Source of the DNA: Paramacrobiotus metropolitanus
Taxonomy: Eukaryota; Tardigrada; Eutardigrada; Parachela; Macrobiotidae
Direction: 5' to 3'
NCBI RefSeq assembly: GCF_019649055.1
Contig: NW_026570349.1
Span: forward strand, 186,001 to 250,000
Length of the DNA: 64,000 bases
In this document: in pieces, positions 1-29,875 of the stretch
How the letters are laid out: the number at the start of each line of letters is the position of its first letter
Numbering within the stretch: the first letter of the stretch is position 1
The notes under the pieces: model-generated
What the model saw: only the letters and a program-made list of their open reading frames with translations
Told to the model about the DNA's origin: nothing
The model's database searches: none
Program-made: the position numbers and the translations under genes

Positions 1-1259
1 ACGGATGCTCCCAGCGCCCGAGAGAGCCACCTGGATACCATTAGCGAAAGCGGTGGGGATTGTGATAGAGCCGGCCCCCGAGACGGACAGCTGTAGGTCG
101 GGGGTACTGACCGGAGAGCTCGGCTCGACAGTCACGGATCCGTAGCTCGGTATGCTGATGGCGCGGATGTGCCGGGTGGTCACGTGAATGCGGACGTCCG
201 GCAAAGGATGCGGCTGATTGTGACTGCAAATGTCTCATACGTCTTGTATACGTTTTACCGGGCTCAAAAATACATGTAGTATGGAAACCAGGTTTAAATC
301 CATTAATCAAGCCACTGATTTTGCCTCATTACGTATTGACTGACATGTAATAAAACCCGTTAACTGCACGAGTAATTGGAAGAAAACGAAACTGGAATGC
401 TGCGAATGTACGGATACTGTACGATTTTTCAGAACAACCGATCATTTGCCCAATGCGTATATTAACACTTGACCTTTCACATGTACCGATTTCCTGGTGG
501 TACAGCAATTTCGAAAACTATTAAGTTTGTTTTGCATGGTTCTCTCTTTGCATATCAATTTTACATAATTATATCCGGTAAGTGTGCAAAGTATAAAATA
601 TACAAATTTCTCAGAGTTTTTAACAGGTATTTGTTGTCTCCTGCGTGAGATTAACACCTGCGGTTCTGGTCTAAGCGAAATGAGAACTACTATGCAAAAC
701 TCGTATGCAAAACAATTACTTTTTGAAATTAGGAAACTGGATACGTTTGCGTTATTAGAAAATTTCTCCATTTTAAAAATGTACAGCAAAAGTGACCATT
801 TTGTTGAGAAAGTCGAAATATTGTGCGACATGTACAGCAACATACCGTAGACTCAGGTCATTCCAAAAAATGTTCATGGCAAACTTGCACTCACCAAATC
901 ACTGATCCCAGACCTGTGGAACTAGCAGTAATGCTGGTAACGGACGCTTTGTTAACGGTGATTGTCACTGGTCCATGTGTAGGGCCGGCCTCGAAACATT
1001 GCATTTCATAACCGGATACAATGACCAGCTGATCACCGTTAACGAACGTTCGGATCCGCCGTATGTGGGACGCTTGTTCAGGCGGCGCGGTGATGATAAT
1101 CCGTTCTTGGCCAACAGGATCGACGCGAACGGTTACCGGGAACGGCGCTTGCAACTCCAGGGCGCCGAAGGGTGGCAGGGCGCGCTGATCAGCAATAACT
1201 GCAAAAGACAGCATGAATTTATAGATGCTGACTTTGGTTGTAGACATAATATCATACAT
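1..1259 (-). CDS. Secreted GIN/DUF2807-type beta-solenoid protein, 5' two exons (partial)
   Basis: Two exons are visible on the minus strand: 1259-895 (donor GTGAGT) and 223-1 (acceptor TTTGCAG), separated by a 670-base intron; the second exon runs off the window edge. The start could be the ATG at 1,259 or the one at 1,247; both lead into a short hydrophobic stretch (KFMLSFAVIA) that fits a signal peptide. The rest is beta-rich, with GALELQAPFPVTVRV followed by repeats of the LSVSGAGSI and VALSGAGSI kind. That pattern is typical of DUF2807/DUF4097 (GIN) domains of bacterial surface proteins. The splice phase (2/1) keeps the frame open across the junction, which supports a real spliced gene. 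The function is unknown; an extracellular adhesive or structural role is inference from the family. Family assignment is moderately sure; the C-terminus is not seen. Confidence 0.6.
224..894 (-). other. Intron of the GIN-domain gene
   Basis: The 670 bases between donor GTGAGT (read at 894-889) and acceptor CAG (224-226) contain AT-rich sequence with no convincing open frame of their own. Confidence 0.5.
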
Positions 1260-1310
1260 TGTGTTAATCCCGAAAACTGTCTTCTTACTTGATAACGCGC
1301 AAATCAGGGT

Positions 1311-1710
1311 GTTGGATGACCATGGACATCCAACGACAAAGAGGAATACAAGATGGTCTCGTGTATGGAACATTCTGGAGATGAATAACAAGCGCCACAG
1401 GACACGATACCTGAAATTCAAAATGCGGCGTCTCAAATCGTAATCATTAAGCACAAGATGGTTTTCTAATTCTTTAAACTAATCTCACTGTGTGTAGCAT
1501 ATATATCTTACCACCGTATTTGACCACTCCCAGCACCGTGTCACAGGTATTAAAACAGCAACGTGTCCGATTGACCCTAAGGTCCGTGCCTGCCGGATCC
1601 GTTGATTTGCTGAACGATCAGTTGGCTGTCGCGCATCCGGATTGCGATGCCAACTCGCAGTGCAACTTTTGTGCCCTTCCTTATTAACCGTTCTAACACC
1701 AGTGTGGTGT
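1311..1710. repeat. About 400-bp repeat, upstream copy (pair of 12,700-13,090)
   Basis: This stretch and 12,700-13,090 align over nearly their whole length in the same orientation. Shared landmarks are the start (ccatggacatccaacg / ccatgaacatccaacg), a central aatctcactgtg, gaccaccgtatttgacc, and the end taaccgttctaacac. The pair brackets ABCC copy A. No open frame is conserved between the copies, so it looks noncoding or decayed. Confidence 0.75.
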
Positions 1711-1957
1711 TTTTGGGAAACTTAAGTTCGTTAAAAACGGTTGAGGAAACGGTAGAAAAATGTTTTGCTTGGTCAAACCTTGCACGTTAACATTCTGCCT
1801 CGCTCCCATGGTAGTACCATGGGACCAATGTGACGCCATCAGGGCGCAGGCATATAATGAAATATAACTAGGGAAGTGCACCGCTGCAGGCTAGCACTAA
1901 AAGACCGAAGCGAAGCCAGAAATTTCCGTAAGATGGTCCATTTTGAACAAAATCTAA

Positions 1958-2226
1958 TCCTTGTCTAATAACATGACCTTATCTAATAACCTTATCTAAT
2001 AACATACAATAATAGATACAGAAATGTATAACAGCATATAAAAATAATAATACATATAACGATGCTATATGTAATAATATCATTTTATGAAGATAATGAT
2101 ACAATGATATATTATAATAATAATATTCATAATAATAATGTATATAATATTAATATATAACAAAAATTTATATAATAATGATATATAATCATAATATATA
2201 ATAATAATATGTAATAATAGTATATG
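1958..2226. repeat. AT-rich low-complexity tract
   Basis: This is almost pure A/T with irregular ATA and AATAAT units. It is preceded by an imperfect tandem of 'atctaataac' (about 1,957-2,003). No gene is seen from 1,260 to 3,187. A 21-base near-perfect palindrome with 10-base arms (TCCCATGGTA) lies at 1,804-1,824. Confidence 0.7.
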
Positions 2227-2388
2227 AAAATTTTCTGAATTTGGAGGATGCCTATGTGCCCTACTTAGTAAAAAAATGGATCGACGGTGGTATCATGCGT
2301 AGATCATACATACCGTACAATTATTTTATTGTCTATTAATTTATACGACTGCGGAATACCGTAGGCGTAAAACAACAGCTGTTGTTAC

Positions 2389-12639
<10,251 letters not shown>

Positions 12640-12699
12640 CGTAAGCGGAAGGAATGCTTTGGTGCATGTCAGAAAATTCTGGGTCCTGTAGACTGAACT

Positions 12700-13090
12700 G
12701 GATAACCATGAACATCCAACGGCAAGGAACAGGACTGCACGGCTCCGTGTATGGAGCATTCTAGAGACGGGTAACAAGCGCCACAAGTTACGCTACCTGC
12801 AATGCAGAATACAGATTCTCACTTCGTAATTTCCTTTAAGCAGAGGTTGGTTTTCCAAATCTTTAAACGAATCTCACTGTGCTAAATATCTATCTATCTG
12901 ACCACCGTATTTGACCGGTCTCTACATTCTGTCATTCGGTACTGAGCCAGCAACGTAATCGATTGACCCTGTATACGGCCAGTGCATGCCGGATCGATTG
13001 GGTCGCTTGATGATCGGACAGCTGTCATGCATTCGGAATGCGATGCCCGTTCTTATTGTTAACCGTTCTAACACTAGTGTGGTAGTGCAA
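12700..13090. repeat. About 400-bp repeat, downstream copy (pair of 1,311-1,710)
   Basis: This is a direct repeat of 1,311-1,710, starting at ccatgaacatccaacg and ending at taaccgttctaacactag. It lies immediately after the 3' flank that copies A and B of the transporter share (similarity with copy B stops near 12,698 / 26,157). It may therefore mark a breakpoint of the tandem duplication. Confidence 0.7.
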
Positions 13091-14228
13091 ATGAGAAATA
13101 AAAACAAAAATGTATGAAATTCGCGTGAAACGAAATTAATGTAATGGTTAAAGTTCGGTTTGGGGAAGGTCGATGGTGTTCCATTAACAGCCTGAATGCG
13201 GAACATCGCAAAAAATAAGATAAATGAGTAAGATTCTGTCTGTTGAGAATCTGTTTATTATTGGCTACACGGATAGCCACTCCTCCTATCGGCCGGCCAC
13301 CGGTCATCGGTGGCGCATATTAAAGCGCGACATACCGGCAACTTCCAGTTGCATGCAGCAGCAGCAAGCAATTTTCCCACCCGCCCACTCCTAGGAACGC
13401 GGATACCGTGGAGACTTCGGACAAGTGGAAGATATTTTTTCTTGTAATCTATGTATTTAGCTTTGTTCTCCAAGATATTTGCTGTTCACAAAATAAAATA
13501 TAGTTGTTTTGTGGTGGATCTATGTATATTCGTGCGGAGGCGTACCTGCCCTGTGCAGGCGTTATTTTGTCGTTTACGCTATGCAATTGTTTGGTGCATT
13601 GCAGTTGTTTGTTCGTTTCCGGTGGACAAATTCGTCCCCCAGGGATTCTGTTAATAAAATCCACCCCCATGCGCGGCAACGTTGTATCGATATAATACAT
13701 TGCGAGTTAGGCACAATAATACTCGCCAGAATACCACAGAATTACTAAAGAAATATATACCTAAATCGCTTTTTAAACGAGAAAAGCTGAAACTGACCGG
13801 GCCTGCAGTTACTGCGCGAGTTGAAACGAGTGCGGTAGCTGTCAACGTTGCTCGTTACTCGCGGCATTGCAAGCTGCATATAATCAAGAACAATGCCTTC
13901 CCGGTTTCGTTGCCGTATTGCGGGACTCCCATTATTGCTGATTCTGGGATGTTTTACCGTAACCACCTAGGAAAATGTTTGCCTACCTAGATTTGTCTAG
14001 CATTTTATAATCGGGAAACAGCCACTAGCCGGACGGTTTTGGTTGTGCACTAATAGTTTGCCGGTCGTTCTGCGTGATCCCGGTTGTGGATGCCAGTCAT
14101 ACAATACGCACCGTAGTGTAGACAGACGGTAGTGTATCGCGGTTTTCTCTGGGTCGGTGGATACATGAAAAAACGACAAACCGTTACTGTTGTACACTTC
14201 CATCGACATTCGACGGTATATGTACGAA
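13091..14228. other. Intergenic stretch, nothing recognised
   Basis: Short open frames overlap in several phases, but none shows a domain, a splice pattern or composition that I can support. Confidence 0.4.
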
Positions 14229-15144
14229 GGACGCTCCAAAAGTAAGTTTCCCTATTTTGCCTCCCTTCCATTTGAAGTAACAGATATATTTTTTGTTGTA
14301 TAAGCAATTATGTAAACTAATTAGAGAAATAAGAATCAAAAGATTCAATGAAGAACTGGGACAACGAAAAACAGAAGCAATACTACTCATACATTCATTT
14401 CCACGAGTTTTTTCTATTACCACTTCCGTCCCTGTTATAATTTCGACAGCAAATTTAAAGTACCAGCTAAAAATACTGTTCTAAATATTACTGGCTACTG
14501 CAGTAACAAAATGGTTTGAAAAATTTACGGAGGAGAACAAACATTTTTTCTCTCCACGACGCCGGAATCCCCCTTTTCAGCCTTCTTGCTGATATGAATC
14601 CATAAGTTCTTGGCATCAATAAAAAGAAAATTTCATGCGCAGTCATGCGCTTTTTGGTCCCTTGGACACAAATAACTTCAAATTGTACCGACAACTATAA
14701 TGTTTTACAAGAAATTTTCGATTTTTTACCGTCTGGCACCTTGAGCAGATCTGTGGTTTTTTCACCTAGACATCGAGAGTTTTTACTTTTCTGGAACAGC
14801 ATTGCAAAGAAGTTATTTTGTTTCGTACTTGGAATTAGGACAGAAAAGAATTCCTAATCTGATGATATTTGGTGGTTTCCAAAAATCGAGCAGGAAGACT
14901 GAGAAAAATAACAAAAACTGTCAGGGTAAAACCCGTGGCAAAGTGCCGAAAACCTTGAACGGCTTTCTCGGCAGTTCTTTTCCACTTGATTGTATCTGTA
15001 TACTGTGGGTGGTCAAAATCTCTGTGTATTCTTTACGCGGCAGTTGGGTAAAAAGCATGAGTCAACGGCGCGTAAACAAGCAAACGTGCTCATTCGTAAA
15101 CAAGAATTCTGGGATGGGCTATCAGCTTACTCGTCCATGTAAGC

Positions 15145-15170
15145 GTTGCGCTTCGATATCGAAGCGCAAC
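15145..15170. repeat. Perfect 26-base palindrome
   Basis: The half-site GTTGCGCTTCGAT is followed directly by its exact reverse complement, with no loop. It sits inside the 2.08-kb transposon. Confidence 0.85.
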
Positions 15171-15361
15171 CATTACTTACCCAGACATACACACGTATAA
15201 GTCAGCCAGCAGAGTTCTTTGTTGTAAACGTTTTGCCAACAACTTTATACAATGGATTTGTATAATTTCTTATGTTATGAACTGATATGTCGCTTGTCTT
15301 GATTAATTACGGAATTACCAGTATATTTTGCATTTCGCTCTGTGAAAATCATTCTGCCACA

Positions 15362-15660
15362 TCAGAGCACTTTTGTATCTGGTTCATACCTGCAATCATG
15401 AAAGCTCCCAAGAAAAAAAGTCCCCCAAGAAGAAGAAACAACAAACGCCAATTCAACCAAAGGTAATTGACGGCAACGTTTCGGTGGTCCAAGACAAAAC
15501 CAATGCAGCCAAAGCAACTCGCCAGCAATTTTCAGAAAAGCGTCTCTAGACATTCGCCATTCCTGGCGCAAACTGTCATCGTCTAAAGCCGGTAAAACGT
15601 GTTCCAAAAAAAACCTGCTTTTAGGAATTTGTTGCCGGCTTAAATAACGACGGCTCTAGA
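15362..15660 (-). pseudogene. Harbinger/HARBI1-like transposase fragment
   Basis: Read on the minus strand from about 15,658, the frame gives RRYLSRQQIPKSR and then ALDDDSLRQEWRMSRDAFLK. This has the spacing of the N-terminal part of PIF/Harbinger transposases and HARBI1 proteins (acidic run, then FRMS/WRMS-x2-F). After about residue 45 the family similarity is lost and the frame ends, so no DDE catalytic core is present. It is probably a relic of the transposase that once belonged to the surrounding inverted-repeat element. The assignment rests on a short motif. Confidence 0.4.
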
Positions 15661-16311
15661 GACCCACTTTAAATTTCAACATGAACTCAACATCGTCGTC
15701 TTCTGATTCAAGCGCATCAAAATCGCTATCGCTGGTGCTTTCGGAATCGCTTTCTAACAAGGCTTGCTCCGTTTCATCATTGATTAACTCTTCGATCTTT
15801 AAACTGATAATCTTTTCAGAAATTTCTGCCTTTTAGATGGTGGTGCCATTGCAGAAATCACAACAGTTATTGCCACTACTGTAATTTATACTCGTGCAAT
15901 TAATTTTTGAACCCCTCGCAAATAAAGAATACTGCAGCCTGACAGGCGCAGCGATGTCTTCGTTATGCCGGCACATGATGCAGACTAGTTCATATGGCGC
16001 CGTAGTTTGCATTAAAAGTAACTTTTGTTTTCACTTTGGTGGTCAGTTTCTTTCCTGGCACGCAAACATACTCGTCTTATCATTTGTTGACAGCTTTTTG
16101 GCTGATTCATCGGGTTGTTTTTACTTGTTCTGGCCTTTACGCTACACGCATCGATTACACAGAAGATTTTGACCACCCATACTGTAGTTAAGTAGAGTTA
16201 TATTTTATTTTGGTTCGTTAATGAAGGACGTTTCTAAAAATATGGTTCATCAGAACTAAAAGCGTTCAAGTCGGGAGAGGCAAAATAGGGAAACTTACTT
16301 TTGGAGCGTCC

Positions 16312-17257
16312 TTTGTATGTATCGACGTGCTACGCGGGCAGAGCGGTGTTTTTGGCTGCCCGTCAAACCGCAAACAACCCGACCGGACATCATCAGCTCT
16401 CGAGCATCTTTCTGCCTGGTATCACCGCACATCCGTCTCGCTAATCACTACCGATAAACACTTAGTAATGCCTCAATAAGCAAGAAACACGCACATGCGG
16501 ATGGTTCGTTGAATATCATTTCCGACCAAACAAGATTGCTCGTACACTGGCTCAAAATAGACGCTCGTGAATTGATTACTTATACGATAATTAATTTATA
16601 ATGTGGAAAATGTGCGGACCATCATCATCTGGCAGTTGTCTCGTACACCTATGGCCCATTTCGTTACCACTCTGTAAAATCGCCCCGTTTTTTGTTCGGA
16701 AGCAGAATCTGTGCGCGACAACTTATCAGGAAGCGGGCAGATTAAACTAGCGAGACATACCCGGGAAATCAATCTCGAATTGTCGGACGTGGGTCAGCTG
16801 GATGCCGGTAACCCCCTAGCGGGGAACAACCTTATCGGTGCATCCGGGATAAGCAAAACAACGATTAACGCCCCCTACCATCTGGTAGAAGAGCGGACCA
16901 TGAGAAAATCTAAGAAAACCTAAGAATATAACCTAAGAAAGCATACAGCTGTATGTAACCTAAGATACCACACAGCAGCAGCACTTTGCATCACCGCGTT
17001 CCCGGTTGTAACCCTGCTGACTATCAGTAAAATATTGTCACTACTGTGGTGTGCGTGACGCCTTTAACCACGGGACTGCTGCTATCAGAAACCGGTTACT
17101 TTTGATTTACGGGCAGGGCCGGTAACTCGTCTTGACGAAATACGAGTAAAAGCGTTGTCGACTCTGTTTGTTCGGTCCCCATACGTATAATCATTTGATT
17201 GTTTAATAACTATGCGATTATGAAATGACGCAGATGGGAAACAATAGCTACTGGTAT
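16312..17257. other. Intergenic stretch between the transposon and copy B
   Basis: Apart from the short GIN-like fragment at 16,711-16,810, I see nothing coding here. Several imperfect 'cctaagaa' repeats occur near 16,915-16,965. Confidence 0.4.
16711..16810 (+). pseudogene. Possible GIN/DUF2807-like fragment
   Basis: The frame reads DNLSGSGQIKLARH and then INLELSDVGQLDAGN, the alternating small-residue and beta-strand rhythm seen in the secreted protein at the left end of the window (LSVSGAGSI). The open stretch is short, in the opposite orientation, and has no neighbouring exon I can recognise. It is best read as a relic of that family, or as coincidence. Confidence 0.25.
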
Positions 17258-26099
<8,842 letters not shown>

Positions 26100-26561
26100 C
26101 ATTAGAGGAAGAAGTGCTTTGGTGCATATTATAAAATTCTAGGTCCTATAGACTGTGATAGAAAACATCGCTTCCTTTTCGTGATGGATTCTTCTGATCT
26201 GGGCATAAGGATGGCAAACGTCCATAAGCTAAACCTGTCGTACATAAATTTTATCTGGAAACTGAAAATATACCAAAAGCCGGAGATGATATTGTTCCCA
26301 TCACGCAGACGCATTCTTATCTGGCATGCCGAACATGGCCGGAAACGGCCCCAAGCCACCCTACAATAGAAAACAAAAAACTTTTTATTAATTCGTCAAT
26401 ATGACACGAGTTAACACTCCTCATTCTCTAATTTATACCCCTTCGCCTATGCATCTAGCAATAACCATTACAAAAGATGTCTGTCGTGTGTTGGAATATG
26501 GATTCCTTATTCCGATTGATTCCCTTTTCCTTTCCCACGAAATCTTGTACGTTTTTGCATC
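26100..26561. other. 3' flank of ABCC copy B and junction
   Basis: The first 58 bases match the 3' flank of copy A; similarity stops near 26,157. Beyond that I see no supported gene, only one arm of the 32-base inverted repeat (26,327-26,358). Confidence 0.4.
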
Positions 26562-27692
26562 AGCGGGTTACGGTGACTGTGCTCGTGTACTCGTACGTCG
26601 ATGTGTCAGTGGTGGTGTACGTACTGGTAGAGGTTTCCGTTGCAGTGGACGTATCTGTAGACGTGCTTGTTGTTGTCGTGGTCAGCCACATCGTGCGAGT
26701 CGTTGTAAGTCACATTATGCGCGTGCTGCATCCCAACCCAGTTACTGGAGTCGGCTGGATGTCCCTTTTCTCCGGGTGATGTTGCTCCGAGGCTTTTCCA
26801 TTTAAATCGGTTAATCCTTTCGAGCCGTTGTTGCCATCCATGCTCCGTGGTAAAACTGTAGAGCTGAGCACAGGTTTATAGTTGTGGGCGCTGCGAGTGC
26901 GAGGCAGGCTGAATCCCGGCTGAATGATAGCTTCATCGTGAGTGTCGCTGTGCAGTTCATGGTCAGCGCCATTACCGTGTACGCTCTCAAAAAATAATGC
27001 TCTCGATAAAATCACTTGCAGCACGGTTGTTAATATTAAGACGTGTACTGGGTTAAAAACCGTCGTTTCCGTATTACAACAACTTAGCAAACTGAAACTT
27101 AATTTATTCCATTATTTTCTCACCTTTGTAATTATTTGTTTCATTATTTTATATAGATAGAAGAATTATACATCAAGAGAACTGGGGATATCCTTAAATT
27201 GTCTTTTAAATCTTATCTTTTACAATTTCTGAAAGTCCTTGGAGGTACGCTTTATCCTTAAAAATCTTTGAACTCTGTTAGCATTGAACGAATCAAAGGG
27301 TTTGTTCAAAATCACTTTGGGATTCTCATTTACCAGCAGCGGATCAGCGGATGATGTTTGAAGGCTATCCTTGCTTGACTACAGAGATATCCTTAAAAAA
27401 ACACGGTTTCCGAACGATCGCACTTACCGCAGTTGTGAGGAGAACACCCATAAATACCGCAACTTCACAATACGTTGAAATGGATTGGATTCAGAGGGAC
27501 GCAGGAATCCGGGTATTGCGACACACAACACGCCCCCTTTCTAGTGGTCTCTCTGTTACAGTAATGTATGTGTGTGCGAATTGGTATAAATGGGGAAAAG
27601 TTAAACGCTAACATGTGTCACTTGCTGCGTAAAAAATTTTTTGTTTTTGTTGTCTTGTGATGGCTTGGGGCCGTTTCCGGCCATGTTCGGCA
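26327..27692. repeat. 32-base inverted repeat pair, 1.3 kb apart
   Basis: Positions 26,327-26,358 and 27,661-27,692 are exact reverse complements over 32 bases (ends TGCCGAACATGG / TGGCTTGGGG). Weaker similarity continues about 60 bases outward from the 26-kb arm and inward from the 27.6-kb arm. They may be two inverted copies of one small repeat. Confidence 0.7.
26562..27090 (-). pseudogene. Secreted Thr/Ser-rich (mucin-like) protein with an in-frame stop
   Basis: Reading leftward from about 27,100, a hydrophobic segment (VHVLILTTVLQVILS) is followed by a polar, proline-containing region. Without change of frame, a TGA at 26,712-26,710 leads into a strongly threonine-rich tail (TTTTTSTSTDTSTATETSTS) that ends at TGA near 26,562. 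The stop replaces the Trp of a short internal repeat (TRIM-stop-LTTT beside TRTMWLTTT), so it looks like a nonsense change rather than the natural end. No initiating ATG is in frame. An upstream exon spliced to an acceptor near 27,105 (TTTCAG) is possible. This is compositional evidence only. Confidence 0.4.
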
Positions 27693-27891
27693 TAACTGCC
27701 CAAAGGAAGTAAATTCCGAGCCCACCTTTGGTGTTCTCGCGTGGCGTGTAGGAGCAATCGTTAGCATGTTTGCCGCTTGCATCAAAACCTCCAAAGCAGT
27801 CAGTGCCTGTCATTTGAAATTTTGTAAAGCAGCATGCAGGTACCTTATTCGCTTTGACGATGGCACACACTATTTGTACCTGATACTGCAT
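27601..27891 (-). CDS. Possible exon of an unrecognised cysteine-containing protein
   Basis: An open frame of 96 codons begins at an ATG and holds clustered cysteines and glycines (VPACCFTKFQ, TGTDCFGGFD, GGLGIYFLW). I do not recognise a family. Its 3' part overlaps the inverted repeat at 27,661-27,692, which weakens the case for a gene. It could equally be part of a repeat. Confidence 0.2.
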   Translation of the reverse strand: MQYQVQIVCAIVKANKVPACCFTKFQMTGTDCFGGFDASGKHANDCSYTPRENTKGGLGIYFLWAVMPNMAGNGPKPSQDNKNKKFFTQQVTHVSV

Positions 27892-28195
27892 CGACTATGT
27901 TCAGTTTCACGAAGTTTAAACTGAAATCAAATTTGCAGTCAACAATGGTGGCAACAGCCGGTTGCATCAGCAGTGTTTTACGAAAGACGATTCAGGATGT
28001 ACCAAATTTTAATTGAAAAGCGTGACAATAATATCACGGTCTAGATCCGGTTCAAGAACACGACATGGTTGTTTCTTTAATGTATAAACCTCAGTCTTTT
28101 CAATAGTGTCTATCAGCGCTGGCTTGTTGTTTACGTTAATTGTCTGTTGAATAAAAACATCACACATTATTCTCAACACTACCTCACTTTTGTCT
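27892..28195. other. Intergenic, nothing recognised
   Basis: No domain or RNA gene seen. Confidence 0.35.
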
Positions 28196-28199
28196 ATAC

Positions 28200-29198
28200 G
28201 CAGAGAGTGCTATTCATACGAACGTTTCTACGGTTGCAGAAACTGCAGTTCCAGCGTATCTCTCTTCACTTTATGGCACTGATGAGCTGGTTGATAATAT
28301 TGTGCCTGAAGACTGCCCTGAGGACCGATTGGATGTCGAGTCACGCTGGGAAGAGTTAACAGGAAAATCTGCCCCAGCAACGGAGGACCGAAGCAATCAA
28401 CGCTTGTGGTCGGACATGCTGACTACCAGGAAGCTGGAAACCTTAAAGGAGAATGCCGACGTTATCGCCTCTGCTCGCTTGTTGGCTACCTCCACTAAGG
28501 GTGCTAGTGCCTGGTTGTTGGCTTTGCCGGTTGCTAGCCTTGGCACACTTCTGGACGATGCTGGACTACGAGTTGCTGTTGCTTTACGAATGGGAGCGCC
28601 GGTATGTAAACAGCACAGATGTCGATGCGGAGAAATGGTTGATGTCCAAGGCTTGCACGGATTGTCATGTCTGAAAAGTCAGGGGAGATTCAGGCGTCAT
28701 GCAAGCCTGAACTGCCTCATACAGCGCAGCTTGGGATCAGCAAAAGTCCCTACTATTTTGGAGCCACCGGGATTAAGTATGACTAATGGGAAGCGGCCGG
28801 ACGGTTTATCTCTTTTCCCTTGGAAGAATGGCCTTCCTTTGATTTGGGATGTGACAGTATGCGACACATTCGCTATATCGTACATTGCCGGCTCATCAGA
28901 AGTTGCGGGATCGGCAGCAGAGGGTGCAGAAGAACGAAAAAGAGGAAATTATGCGGAACTGACCGATCGTTATTCTTTCCAACCCGTGTCTTTGGAAACT
29001 ATGGGAAGTTGCGGCGCCAGTACCCGTCAGTTCATAAATGAAGTTGGTAGACGCATAAAAGAACAAACAGGAGAAGCGCGTGCTACCGAATTTTTGTGGC
29101 AGCGTATCAGTGTCGAAATTCAGCGCGGAAATGCCGCTTCTGTTCTGGGAACTGTTTGTTGTTCGAAAGAGCTAGAAGAGTTGTTTTATTTGTTCTAG
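28200..29198 (+). mobile_element. 5'-truncated LINE: C-terminal region with restriction-like endonuclease
   Basis: The frame is open from about 28,200. It carries a zinc-knuckle-like cluster (CRCGEMVDVQGLHGLSC) followed by KRPDG, 14-15 residues, then WDV (KRPDGLSLF...LIWDVTV). That is the PD-(X)n-D pattern of the restriction-like endonuclease found downstream of reverse transcriptase in R2/R4/NeSL-type LINEs. The end (RGNAASVLGT) is shared with the copy at 45.5-46.1 kb and with the longer element at 47.2-49.5 kb. The reverse transcriptase itself is missing, so this is a dead 5'-truncated copy. The frame is intact over about 330 codons, so it is fairly young. Confidence 0.65.
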
Positions 29199-29875
29199 CT
29201 ATACGTTACTTGAGTTTAAGTGTAAATGGCATTTGCTTGTACAAGTTCCAAATAAAATCATTTAGTTTCTACGGTTCTAGTAAAGAAGTGCCTGTAAGAG
29301 TAAAAATACCACGAAACGCAAGCCTGCACATAATTTTGTTTTGCCTTCCACACAGGTTGTAGTCACAGAGAGTCAGCGGCTCGAAGTATTCTTCTCATGC
29401 AAAATTAAAAATTTCAAGTTCTCCGATTTTCAAAACATAAAATACTTCCTAAGATTTTTTCCCCGGATAAAACTGACGCAACATGGTGGCATACATTCAT
29501 GTACATTGGGCAAATGCAGCCGGCGATAAGGTTATGCGGAACGGTTCTACGGAATATAAAATTGTTCACAGCTGCCTGCCGCGTGGAGAAAGAACGGCGA
29601 GCAAAACACATGGTTGGTTGCTTCACTGTCAGCATTACAGATACGAGTACAGAATACTTACCCGATATTCTCTTGTAAAAACCGTCGTTGACGGCACATC
29701 AAAGATTACAGAATTGTGCAAATTCATAATTGTCGACTTGTATTTCATCCAACGTTCCAAAAGCGCTGTTTTCATCACTTTCATTACTTTTTTCGTAAGT
29801 TTTTTCCATTGCTTTCAATCGATCATCTCCCTGTTCGCTAGTTCCCTTAGCAGCGAGACGCGTAGACCTATTCAA

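Larger units (their letters stand above)
14229..16311. mobile_element. 2.08-kb DNA transposon with 35-bp terminal inverted repeats
   Basis: The first 35 bases (starting GGACGCTCCAAAAG) recur exactly in inverse orientation at 16,277-16,311. Similarity weakens within a few bases outside these limits (tacgaa against tacaaa), so no clear target-site duplication could be read. Inside lie a minus-strand fragment resembling the N-terminal part of a Harbinger/HARBI1 transposase (15,362-15,660) and a perfect 26-base palindrome. The element is absent between the ABCC copies' shared flanks. The superfamily is uncertain; a non-autonomous PIF/Harbinger derivative is my best reading. Confidence 0.65.

Noticed and set aside
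442-850. Overlapping open frames on both strands near 0.4-0.85 kb
   Set aside because: They lie within the intron of the GIN gene, are AT-rich, and have no domain or start context.
1958-2226. Replication origin in the AT-rich tract
   Set aside because: AT content alone, with no further motif, is not evidence.
26401-26805. Plus-strand frames rich in Val or Arg/Cys near 26.6 kb
   Set aside because: They mirror the Thr-rich minus-strand frame (ACN codons read as NGT).
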